Shown: piece after piece, positions 1-5,647 of the stretch
Numbering within the stretch: position 1 is the first letter of the stretch
Layout: each line of letters opens with the position of its first letter
Notes under the pieces: generated by a model
What the model saw: only the letters and a program-made list of their open reading frames with translations
Databases searched by the model: none
What the model was told of the DNA's origin: nothing
Made by a program: the position numbers and the translations under genes
From: Candidatus Iainarchaeum sp.
GTDB lineage: Archaea > Iainarchaeota > Iainarchaeia > Iainarchaeales > GW2011-AR10
Length of the DNA: 5,647 nt
NCBI GenBank assembly: GCA_016186855.1
Contig: JACPKT010000043.1
Coordinates: forward strand, 1-5,647
Direction of reading: 5' to 3'

Positions 1-501
1 GAGTTCTTCAAACAGTTCAACCATTTTTTTTACAGCAATTGCCTCTATTTTGTTCAAATTTATTCCTTCGCGTCTAAGCATGTCCACAAATTCCGCGTTA
101 AGGGAAATGCCGGCGTGTGCAAGCGAGTTTTTTGTCGCAACCAAGTATTTTTCGCCTATTTTTTTTGTTTTTTTTGAATCGCGCAGCTCAAGCAAGGAGT
201 TTTTGTCTGCAAGAACTCCTGCAACCACAAATGGCCCAAAATCCTCCCCGCGCCCCACTTCGTCAAAGCCAATCATGAGTTCTTTTTTCAATGAAAGGGT
301 TGAAAGAATTTTTTCTTTTGCCCACTCGTGGTCAGTTCCCTGAATGACAAGTTTTCCTGACTTAAAGAGGGTCAGAGTGCTTTTTCCAAGCATTGCCCGC
401 GCAACATGGTCAGGGGTGGTGTTTTCCTTTTTTTCAAGAGTGCTCAAAAATTTTTCAATAACCGGGATTTCGTTTTTTCGAAAGTTCAAAACAGACTGCA
501 T
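1..501 (-). CDS. rnhC: Ribonuclease HIII-like protein (RNase H2 family), 3' end beyond the window
   Basis: Likely a cytoplasmic nuclease that cuts the RNA strand of RNA-DNA hybrids, for primer removal or repair of misincorporated ribonucleotides. The 167 visible residues start at ATG 501. Residues 1-72 resemble the TBP-like substrate-binding domain of RNase HIII, most clearly at LFKSGKLVIQG (45-55). The catalytic domain begins with IGFDEVGRGEDFGPFVVAGV (77-96), which holds the first two acidic residues, D80 and E81. RDSKK (107-111) and NLNKIEA (148-154) are further family landmarks. The other two catalytic aspartates lie beyond position 1. GRG is typical of RNase HII, while the acidic residue after it and FGP, plus the N-terminal domain, point to HIII. 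An alternative start at ATG 525 overlaps the TGA of the upstream frame as ATGA and adds MNWSLLIK. I chose 501 because a GGAG lies 13 bases upstream. Family is certain enough; the HIII assignment is somewhat less so, and a two-domain archaeal RNase HII is the alternative. Confidence 0.85.
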   Translation of the reverse strand, partial: MQSVLNFRKNEIPVIEKFLSTLEKKENTTPDHVARAMLGKSTLTLFKSGKLVIQGTDHEWAKEKILSTLSLKKELMIGFDEVGRGEDFGPFVVAGVLADKNSLLELRDSKKTKKIGEKYLVATKNSLAHAGISLNAEFVDMLRREGINLNKIEAIAVKKMVELFEEL

Positions 502-514
502 TTTAATCAACAGG

Positions 515-525
515 CTCCAATTCAT
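515..525 (-). promoter_or_regulatory. Start-deciding region of the RNase H gene: ATGA overlap and GGAG
   Basis: On the minus strand ATG 525-523 overlaps TGA 524-522 of the upstream frame, the usual form of translational coupling. GGAG follows at 518-515, 13 bases before the alternative ATG at 501-499; this spacing is longer than ideal. No Shine-Dalgarno-like sequence precedes ATG 525. Either start keeps the N-terminal domain intact, and both imply co-transcription with the upstream frame. Confidence 0.4.
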
Positions 526-1181
526 TCTTTGATTTTTAGTTTAATGGTGCTTTTTGAGTAAATGTATTTGGCATCTGTAGTGTAAACGTATGCGCTAAAA
601 ACAATTTTGGATTCTGTTATTTCAAGCTGGTTGAGTGGAATATTCAAATTAATAGGGTAACTTTTGTTTGGCTCGTAAGACGGAATGCTATTGGATGACA
701 AGCTTGCGCGGCCTTGCTCAAAGAGTTGTTGGATTCCGATTTCGTCAAACGAAATGGCGTTGGTCGAAACATAAAACGTGAGCGTTTTATTTCCGTGTTC
801 TGCCAAGGCAATTTCTTCTTCAATGTTCCAAGAGAGTGCGCCTACTTCAATCTTGTCAATTTTGACACTTAAGGAGTCTGTTTTCTCTTTTTCTTGGGCA
901 TCATTAGCGGCTATTGGGTTCAAAAATTTTTCCACAAAAGGCCCTGCTTCGATTGAAAACTGCTTGTTTTGCGCGCCCGCTTTTACCAGTTCAAACAATT
1001 CTTTTAACCCAAACACATACTCCAGTCCGCGGTTTTTTCCTTCCTCTAATACGAGCACATTTTCAATCGGTATCCGTGTTTGGGAAAATTTTAATGAGCC
1101 TTCAATTTCTTGGGTTGAATCAAATGCTTTTTTCACTGCCTCTTGGTTTACACTGTTCGGGTAATCAAATGGAATTAGCAA
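522..1181 (-). CDS. Hypothetical protein, probably the detached C-terminal part of the upstream surface protein
   Basis: This 219-codon frame has no family I recognise. The earliest possible start after the preceding stop is TTG 1181; there is no ATG and no ribosome binding site before it, so the start is weak. Residues 10-75 look mixed or helical. Residues 103-219 are beta-rich with alternating hydrophobics (KIDKIEVGALSWNI, KIVFSAYVYTTDAKYIY), suggesting a beta-sandwich. There are two N-glycosylation sequons (N131-K-T, N172-K-S) but no signal peptide or membrane segment, which is odd for a free-standing protein of this look. The frame is the same as that of the 1101-residue gene upstream and the codons between them also read like coding sequence. 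I therefore infer the tail of a longer surface protein interrupted by one TAA. It ends in TGA overlapping an ATG of the RNase H gene. That it is protein-coding is well supported; independent translation is doubtful. Confidence 0.6.
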   Translation of the reverse strand: MLIPFDYPNSVNQEAVKKAFDSTQEIEGSLKFSQTRIPIENVLVLEEGKNRGLEYVFGLKELFELVKAGAQNKQFSIEAGPFVEKFLNPIAANDAQEKEKTDSLSVKIDKIEVGALSWNIEEEIALAEHGNKTLTFYVSTNAISFDEIGIQQLFEQGRASLSSNSIPSYEPNKSYPINLNIPLNQLEITESKIVFSAYVYTTDAKYIYSKSTIKLKIKE

Positions 1182-1226
1182 GAAGCTGTTGCTGAAATAG
1201 TGCTTTTTTTCAGCAAACTGGTTTTA
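1182..1226 (-). other. In-frame TAA and 14-codon open linker between two same-frame ORFs
   Basis: The TAA at 1226-1224 ends the 1101-residue protein. The next 14 codons, in the same frame, encode NQFAEKKHYFSNSF and lead without a further stop into the 219-codon frame. No ATG or GTG occurs in this linker and no Shine-Dalgarno-like sequence precedes TTG 1181. The linker codons resemble those of the flanking genes rather than A/T-rich spacer. It is best explained as an interrupted single reading frame (522-4529, 1336 codons including both stops), by mutation, sequencing error or, much less likely, readthrough. TAA also ends the aminopeptidase in this window, so general reassignment of TAA is unlikely. 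Confidence 0.6.
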
Positions 1227-4200
1227 AAAGGAAAGAAACGGCCTCGCATTCAAGACTACTGCGTTGTCTGTGTTTATTCCTTTTAGTTTTCCTTCAAGCT
1301 GGAGTTTTTTTGCAAACGCTTTCATTGAATTTGTCTGGTATTTTTTGTTGTCTGACTCTAAAACAATCACTGGGTTGTTCCCTTGAGTAAAAGGAGCAAC
1401 GGATTTGTATTCAATTTCATAATACAATGGGTAATAAACTGCTGCCTTTGACCCTTCGTATATTGGTATTTTTCTATAAAACAAGTGCACTACAGCTTCT
1501 GCTTTGGGATACTGGGTAAATCCAAAAATGTTTTTCAGCTCGCCGTTTGCAAGTGTTCCTGTCAAAATTGGCGTGTTTGCAAAAAGTCCGGTCCCGCTTT
1601 CAAGTGCTCCGTAAAGGCGGATTTTGTCGTAGCCTTCTTTTACCGGTAAATTGGTGACAGACACTTTTACGGGCTTTGAAAAAAACTTGTTTTCTGTGCC
1701 AACTGCTGGCTTTAATTTGGCAATGACAATTTCATCCTGTTCATCGTTTTCAAGCACGAGCTCATAATAATCAAACACTAACAGTTTTTGGTCCCTCATT
1801 GATTTGGTCTGGTTTGCTGTTATGACTGGCAGGTTTTCAAAAATGTAATCGAAAGAAACATTGCTCGCGTTTGAAACATTGCTTGAGTTTTTGGAAAAAT
1901 TCTCTATTTTTCCGGTTGCATTCAAAAAATTTGCGTGAATGGAGTCATCGTGTTTTAATATCACGCGGTCATAATAATAGTCTTGTTTGTTAACCCCTTG
2001 TGTCACAGGCATTGTTTTTTCACCCGGCACCGGGTTTTTTGGCCAAGAAGTTGTACCACGCAGCACTTCCGCAGTATTGGCACTGTTTTTTACTTTCAAA
2101 ACAATTTTATTGTAATTGAGATTTGCAAGCCGCTTTTCTTGTGTAAAGCTCTTTTGTTCATTAATTGCGCTTTCCCCAATTTCGTCAAGGATTATTGATT
2201 CTCCGCTATACCCTGTTTTTACCAATTCAACACTGTGAGTGACGCCAACCGCAAGGGGATTTGAAAGCTCTATTGCTGTTACAAACGGGAACTCTTCACT
2301 AATAATTGCGGCGTTTGCAGTGGCAAATTTTCCCTGCGATATATTTTGCAGGTCTGTGGCGCTGAAAACCGGCTCGTCCCTGAAAAACAGCTCGTTCAAA
2401 TTCAGTGGCGGCAAATTTGTAGTGATAAATTTTTCACCAAATTCCACAAAAGATTTTTTTTCAAGATTTGGCTTCAGCTTTGCAGTGTCAATGGTGTTTG
2501 ACGGGTCTCCAAAAAGCAGATAGTGTGTCGGCGTGTTTTCGTAAAAAAGGCTTGTGCCGTTAAGGTAGTCCCTGAAAGCTTCTCCGATGCTTTCCGCACT
2601 TGCGCTCCTTTCATGCACGAGCAGGCTGAAAGTTTCGAAAGGAATTTTTTCATTCAGTTCTTTTAACAGCTCGTTCCCTTCAAGCGGTTCCCCGTTTTGG
2701 TTTGAAAGAGCTTTTTCAAAACCCACTGCGTTTGCAGACCTGGTCTGTGCAAAAGAAACACCGCCACCGCTTTCAAGAACGCAGTACCTTGGGTTAACTA
2801 TTGAGGAAAATTTTTCAAACTGGTTGATGTGGTCAAAATCAGGGCAGTGCGGCGCAATAAAATCCTGCAAGCCTCCAATTGGCTCTTGTTGGGCGAAAAC
2901 AAGGAATTCCCCGCTGCCCGCATTTACATTTGCGTTAAAAACCGGTGAAAAGCCGGTGTACAAAAAGTGCTCGCGCACCAATACCCGGTTGTTTTCCTCC
3001 TGGCTTGCATTGCTGTAACCTCTTTCAAAAGCCTGTCCTTCTCCCAAAAAAAAGCTGTAATCAGTTGTTTCTTTGAAGCCTGCAAAATATTCTTTTAACT
3101 GTTCCACGTTTAGGGGCAGCCTTCCGACAGACAGTTCTGCTGCAGCGTCACTGTCAACGTTTGCGTAAAATGTGTGGTCAAGCGGAAGCCCGTCGTTGTC
3201 TAGCATTGGAAGTTCGTCATTGTTTCCAATTACCAACAGGTGAGTAAAAGGCCGCTGGTCATAAGCACTGGTTATTTGTTCCCTTATTTTTTGCGCAAGC
3301 AAAATTGTTTGTTGAGAATCTTTTAGGGGGTTTGGTCCTTCTTCGGTTTGGTCGATTACTACAAGTGTTGGCTGCAAAAACGCTTCTTTAGTCCGCGCTT
3401 TTTCGGAAAGGCCAGCTACGTTTTCAATTCCAATCAGTTCCCACCCTTTTTTGAACGCAAGCTCCTGCACGAATTCAAAAAGTTCGCTGTTTTCTTTTTT
3501 GTATAAAATTGCTCCTGACTCGTTGATGTTAACTTTTAGGTTTATTTGGGGCGAAGTCGGGAAAGGCGGCGAGGAAAAACTTATTTCAAACACTTCTTTT
3601 TCCGGCAATGGCATGTTTTGGGTAAAATACTCAGAGTAATCAAGTGAAATAATCAAACCGTATGGTTCGCTTCCGTATTCGCTCCCGTCACCTTCAAAAT
3701 CCTTTACTTCTACTTTTATTTTTTTTTGCTCTGCATTTGATAATTGTGTTTGAGGAAGCCCGTTGATTACTATTTCGTGCGCTAATGTGATTGGAAAGTC
3801 CTTGTCCTCTATTCCAAGTGTTTCAGAAGAAAATTCGTTTACCACAAAAATTTTTTTCTGACCGGCATCAGGCTTGCCAATTACTGCGAGTTGTTTGTTT
3901 GGAGAAACTCCAACTTCCAATTCTTTTGGCCAACGGTTTTCTTCAATTAATTTTGCCCTGTTCCTTGTGTCATCAGCGCTGTAGATTATAATTTGCGTGG
4001 CTGCCTTTAAATTGTTTTCAACCTTAACGGATGCAACAATCAAGTATGTGTCACTTGGAACAAATTTTCCACCAGCTGTTCCATTCCATTCAATTGTTTC
4101 GCCCTCGCCGGGTTTTAGCTGGATCTGGTCTTTTAAAACGTGCTTGAAAACTCCCGGAATTCCATTTAACAAGTCATAAATTTTGCCTTTACTAATGATA

Positions 4201-4529
4201 AATACAAGCAGTTCTTTTACCTCTCCCCCAGTATCGTTGACAACATTTATTTTTGTGACCCTGTCTTTTCCGGGCACGAATTTTTCGTCGGCAAAAATGC
4301 TTATTCCGCTAATGCCGCCGGGTTGCAGGGCTTTTTCCACGATTTTGGCAGGGCTTTCTTTTTGAACTGGCTCTGTTGGTTTAGCTTCCGCTGGCGGCGC
4401 CGGCTTTGAAGGTCCGCCAAAAATTCCCTTGAAAAATCCGCCAATTTGCCCCGAAAAAAGCAGTCCCACTAAAAGAACTGCAATGAGTGCACCAAAAATT
4501 GCGGTTCGCGAGCCAAAAGACTTTCCCAT
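1224..4529 (-). CDS. Membrane-anchored extracellular protein with a gingipain-like (peptidase C25) region
   Basis: A 1101-residue protein starting at ATG 4529, the only ATG in frame after the upstream stop. Residues 1-8 are basic and 10-33 form one hydrophobic segment, read as an uncleaved signal anchor or signal peptide. A Pro/Ala/Glu-rich stalk follows (40-60). Residues about 75-185 are beta-rich and contain a FlgD-type Ig-like motif, IEWNGTAGGKFVPSDTY (146-162). Residues about 345-680 resemble peptidase C25: HLLVIGNNDELP (430-441), a Asp-rich turn with ELSVGRLP (465-472), SIGEAF (647-652) and LLFGDPS (671-677). The expected Gly-His-Gly and catalytic Cys motifs are not evident; C562, C583 and H561 are the only nearby candidates, so activity is uncertain. 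Residues 690-1101 are beta-rich with no recognised family. Thirteen Asn-x-Ser/Thr sequons occur, seven of them between 870 and 908. The same frame continues after its TAA into the 219-codon ORF. Location outside the membrane is well supported; adhesion, processing or S-layer roles are only guesses. Confidence 0.8.
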   Translation of the reverse strand: MGKSFGSRTAIFGALIAVLLVGLLFSGQIGGFFKGIFGGPSKPAPPAEAKPTEPVQKESPAKIVEKALQPGGISGISIFADEKFVPGKDRVTKINVVNDTGGEVKELLVFIISKGKIYDLLNGIPGVFKHVLKDQIQLKPGEGETIEWNGTAGGKFVPSDTYLIVASVKVENNLKAATQIIIYSADDTRNRAKLIEENRWPKELEVGVSPNKQLAVIGKPDAGQKKIFVVNEFSSETLGIEDKDFPITLAHEIVINGLPQTQLSNAEQKKIKVEVKDFEGDGSEYGSEPYGLIISLDYSEYFTQNMPLPEKEVFEISFSSPPFPTSPQINLKVNINESGAILYKKENSELFEFVQELAFKKGWELIGIENVAGLSEKARTKEAFLQPTLVVIDQTEEGPNPLKDSQQTILLAQKIREQITSAYDQRPFTHLLVIGNNDELPMLDNDGLPLDHTFYANVDSDAAAELSVGRLPLNVEQLKEYFAGFKETTDYSFFLGEGQAFERGYSNASQEENNRVLVREHFLYTGFSPVFNANVNAGSGEFLVFAQQEPIGGLQDFIAPHCPDFDHINQFEKFSSIVNPRYCVLESGGGVSFAQTRSANAVGFEKALSNQNGEPLEGNELLKELNEKIPFETFSLLVHERSASAESIGEAFRDYLNGTSLFYENTPTHYLLFGDPSNTIDTAKLKPNLEKKSFVEFGEKFITTNLPPLNLNELFFRDEPVFSATDLQNISQGKFATANAAIISEEFPFVTAIELSNPLAVGVTHSVELVKTGYSGESIILDEIGESAINEQKSFTQEKRLANLNYNKIVLKVKNSANTAEVLRGTTSWPKNPVPGEKTMPVTQGVNKQDYYYDRVILKHDDSIHANFLNATGKIENFSKNSSNVSNASNVSFDYIFENLPVITANQTKSMRDQKLLVFDYYELVLENDEQDEIVIAKLKPAVGTENKFFSKPVKVSVTNLPVKEGYDKIRLYGALESGTGLFANTPILTGTLANGELKNIFGFTQYPKAEAVVHLFYRKIPIYEGSKAAVYYPLYYEIEYKSVAPFTQGNNPVIVLESDNKKYQTNSMKAFAKKLQLEGKLKGINTDNAVVLNARPFLSF
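1855..1883 (-). repeat. 11-base direct repeat encoding NVS sequons
   Basis: AGCAATGTTTC occurs exactly at 1883-1873 and 1865-1855 on the minus strand, with an 18-base period. In protein it gives SNVS twice within NSSNVSNASNVS (residues 881-892), four consecutive Asn-x-Ser triplets. Duplication of an 18-base unit would explain local expansion of glycosylation sites. Confidence 0.7.
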
Positions 4530-4558
4530 TTTACCATTATTAGAAGTATCTACCAGAC

Positions 4559-4582
4559 AATATTAACCTTTCTTTATTTTTT
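4559..4582 (-). promoter_or_regulatory. Candidate A/T-rich promoter elements upstream of the surface-protein gene
   Basis: Two TATA-like stretches lie in the gap before ATG 4529. TTAATATT is at 4566-4559, 29 bases before the start codon, which would place initiation close to the ATG and give a nearly leaderless message. AAAAAATAAA at 4582-4573 would give a leader of roughly 20 bases. The only purine-rich sequence near the ATG is a weak GGT, so a short-leader or leaderless message is plausible. Neither element can be confirmed by eye in A/T-rich DNA. Confidence 0.25.
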
Positions 4583-4620
4583 GCTTTGCGGATTTTTGAA
4601 TAGTTTGCACTGCTTTTCTG

Positions 4621-4626
4621 AAAAAA
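4621..4626 (-). terminator. T-tract after the aminopeptidase gene
   Basis: Six T residues on the minus strand begin three bases after the aminopeptidase TAA (4632-4630), with no obvious stem-loop before them. Archaeal intrinsic termination relies on such T-tracts, so this may end or weaken the aminopeptidase transcript before the next gene. Short T-tracts are common, so confidence is low. Confidence 0.3.
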
Positions 4627-4629
4627 TGC

Positions 4630-5647
4630 TTACCTATTTTTTTTCAGGAATTCCGCCGCAAGCCTCACGCCAAAACCAGTTGCTCCTGCCTCAAGGTAGG
4701 GTTTTGGGTCTTCAATGAAAGCAGTTCCTGCAATATCAATGTGCACAAAGGGGGTGTTTTCCGTGAACTGGTTCAAAAAGCAGGCTGCAAAGATTGCGCC
4801 GTTGTTTCCTTTTTTGTTTAAAGAGCGCAGGTCTGCCCGCAAGCTTTTTGTTTCTTTCACGTACTCTTCGAACATTGGCATTCTCCACACGCGCTCAAAC
4901 ACTTTTATTCCCGCGTCAAAAAACCTTTGCGCTGACAAATCATCCGTTGCGCACAAGAGCGCAGTGTGGTCGCCAAAAGTCCTGATGGCGCTGCCTGTGA
5001 GTGTTGAAAAGTCAACCACAAGCTTTGGCCTGAATTTTGTCACACTATAATAAATGCAGTCTGCAAGCACCAGCCTCCCCTCAGCGTCAGTGGAAATGTT
5101 TTCAACAGTCAGCCCTTTCATTGAAGCGTAAACGTCGCCTTGCCTGTAGGATTTTGCGTCAATAAGATTTTCCGCAAGGCCGAGTATTCCAACAACGTTT
5201 TTTTTGAGATTTTGTTCCGCGCAGGTTTTAAGGAGCCCAAACACTGCTGCAGCGCCGGCCATGTCGTCACGCATGTTTTGCATTGATTCGCCCGGCTTTA
5301 AGTCAAGGCCTCCACTGTCAAAAGTAATTCCTTTTCCCACAAACAAAAATTTGTCTGCAGTTTCATTGTTCCCATTGTATTCAATTATTATCAGTCGGGG
5401 CCGTGATTCAGAACCACGCCCTACAGCCAAAATCAATTCCATTCCAAGCCTTTTCAATTGCTTTTCGTGCAGCACGCTGATTTTGAGTTCTGTCTGCTTG
5501 CAGTGTTTTTTTAAGAATTTTTCCAAATAATCCGGGTTAACCGTGCTGCTGTTGTCGTTGACGAGGTCGCGGCAAATGTTTGCGTTGTTGCATGCGATTT
5601 CTGCTTTTTGGCACTCTTCAACTGTTTCCGTGTCAAGCTCTCCTGAA
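4630..5647 (-). CDS. pepA: Leucyl aminopeptidase, family M17, N-terminus beyond the window
   Basis: A cytoplasmic two-metal exopeptidase that removes N-terminal amino acids from peptides, probably in peptide turnover. The 338 visible residues cover the end of the N-terminal part and the whole catalytic domain; the frame is open to the window edge. ICRDLVND (24-31) matches the family's A-x-D-L-x-N region. By comparison with E. coli PepA, metal ligands are K105 and D110 (VGKGITFDSGG), D128 (RDDMAGAAA), and D187 and E189 (STDAEGRL); catalytic residues are K117 (LDLKPGE) and R191. HIDIAGTAF and GATGFGVRL near the end are also typical. All active-site residues are present, so activity is expected. 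The usual ENMP-S/G-G and RPGDV loop instead reads ENLIDAKSYRQGDV (159-172), a local divergence. An internal TTG at 5526 is not the true start because clear family sequence precedes it. The product name is secure; the substrate preference cannot be read from sequence. Confidence 0.96.
   Translation of the reverse strand, partial: SGELDTETVEECQKAEIACNNANICRDLVNDNSSTVNPDYLEKFLKKHCKQTELKISVLHEKQLKRLGMELILAVGRGSESRPRLIIIEYNGNNETADKFLFVGKGITFDSGGLDLKPGESMQNMRDDMAGAAAVFGLLKTCAEQNLKKNVVGILGLAENLIDAKSYRQGDVYASMKGLTVENISTDAEGRLVLADCIYYSVTKFRPKLVVDFSTLTGSAIRTFGDHTALLCATDDLSAQRFFDAGIKVFERVWRMPMFEEYVKETKSLRADLRSLNKKGNNGAIFAACFLNQFTENTPFVHIDIAGTAFIEDPKPYLEAGATGFGVRLAAEFLKKNR

Noticed and set aside
50..532. 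Two plus-strand open frames over the RNase H gene
   Set aside because: The minus strand there encodes clear RNase H2-family motifs; the plus-strand products are low-complexity Phe/Ser-rich shadows.
1224..1226. Recoding of TAA as a sense codon across the genome
   Set aside because: The aminopeptidase ends in TAA exactly where the family's C-terminus is expected, and selenocysteine and pyrrolysine recoding use TGA and TAG, not TAA.
2023..2040. CCCGGCACCGGG followed by six T on the plus strand, like an intrinsic terminator
   Set aside because: It lies inside the surface-protein gene on the strand with no genes. The sense strand simply encodes K-N-P-V-P-G, and the hairpin would have only four pairs around a four-base loop.
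2587..3018. 143-codon open frame on the plus strand
   Set aside because: It is antisense to the well-supported C25-like coding region, rich in Ser, Phe and Cys as expected of an antisense shadow, and shows no recognisable domain.
4530..4629. Possible small RNA or tRNA in the gap between the aminopeptidase and surface-protein genes
   Set aside because: The 100 bases are A/T-rich, show no cloverleaf or strong stem-loop, and are better explained by a T-tract and promoter.
4630..5526. Taking TTG 5526 as the true start of the aminopeptidase
   Set aside because: The frame stays open to the window edge and the 40 residues before the TTG contain the conserved M17 segment ICRDLVND, so the gene is truncated by the window, not started there.

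Overview
All coding sequence in this window lies on the minus strand. The A-rich coding strand, the lack of convincing Shine-Dalgarno sites at most starts, and a signal-anchored surface protein with dense Asn-x-Ser/Thr sequons fit a small-genome archaeon, perhaps of the DPANN group. This assignment is an inference: no ribosomal or other lineage marker is present, and a candidate-phyla bacterium cannot be excluded.

In the direction of transcription (high to low coordinates) the layout is as follows. (1) The 3' part of a leucyl aminopeptidase of family M17 (4630-5647), with all metal and catalytic residues visible and its N-terminus beyond the window. (2) A 100-base gap holding a T-tract terminator candidate and A/T-rich promoter candidates. 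(3) A 1101-residue membrane-anchored extracellular protein (1224-4529). It has a proline-rich stalk, a FlgD-type Ig-like segment, a gingipain-like (peptidase C25) region and a long beta-rich C-terminal part with a burst of N-glycosylation sequons. (4) A 219-codon open frame (522-1181) in exactly the same frame as gene 3, separated from it by one TAA and 14 further sense codons, with no ATG start. (5) The 5' part of a ribonuclease H2/H3 family gene (1-501), with an RNase HIII-type N-terminal domain and a catalytic motif mixing HII and HIII features.

The two most notable points concern the surface protein. First, its frame continues past a TAA into a second frame with the same protein character, as if a roughly 1335-residue protein had been split by one stop codon. 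Second, by eye the C25-like region keeps the fold motifs (LLVIGNNDELP, ELSVGRLP, LLFGDP) but lacks a recognisable Gly-His-Gly and catalytic-Cys motif, so it may be a pseudoprotease. The aminopeptidase and the RNase H are housekeeping genes with no evident link to the surface protein. No CRISPR array, tRNA, rRNA or mobile element was seen.
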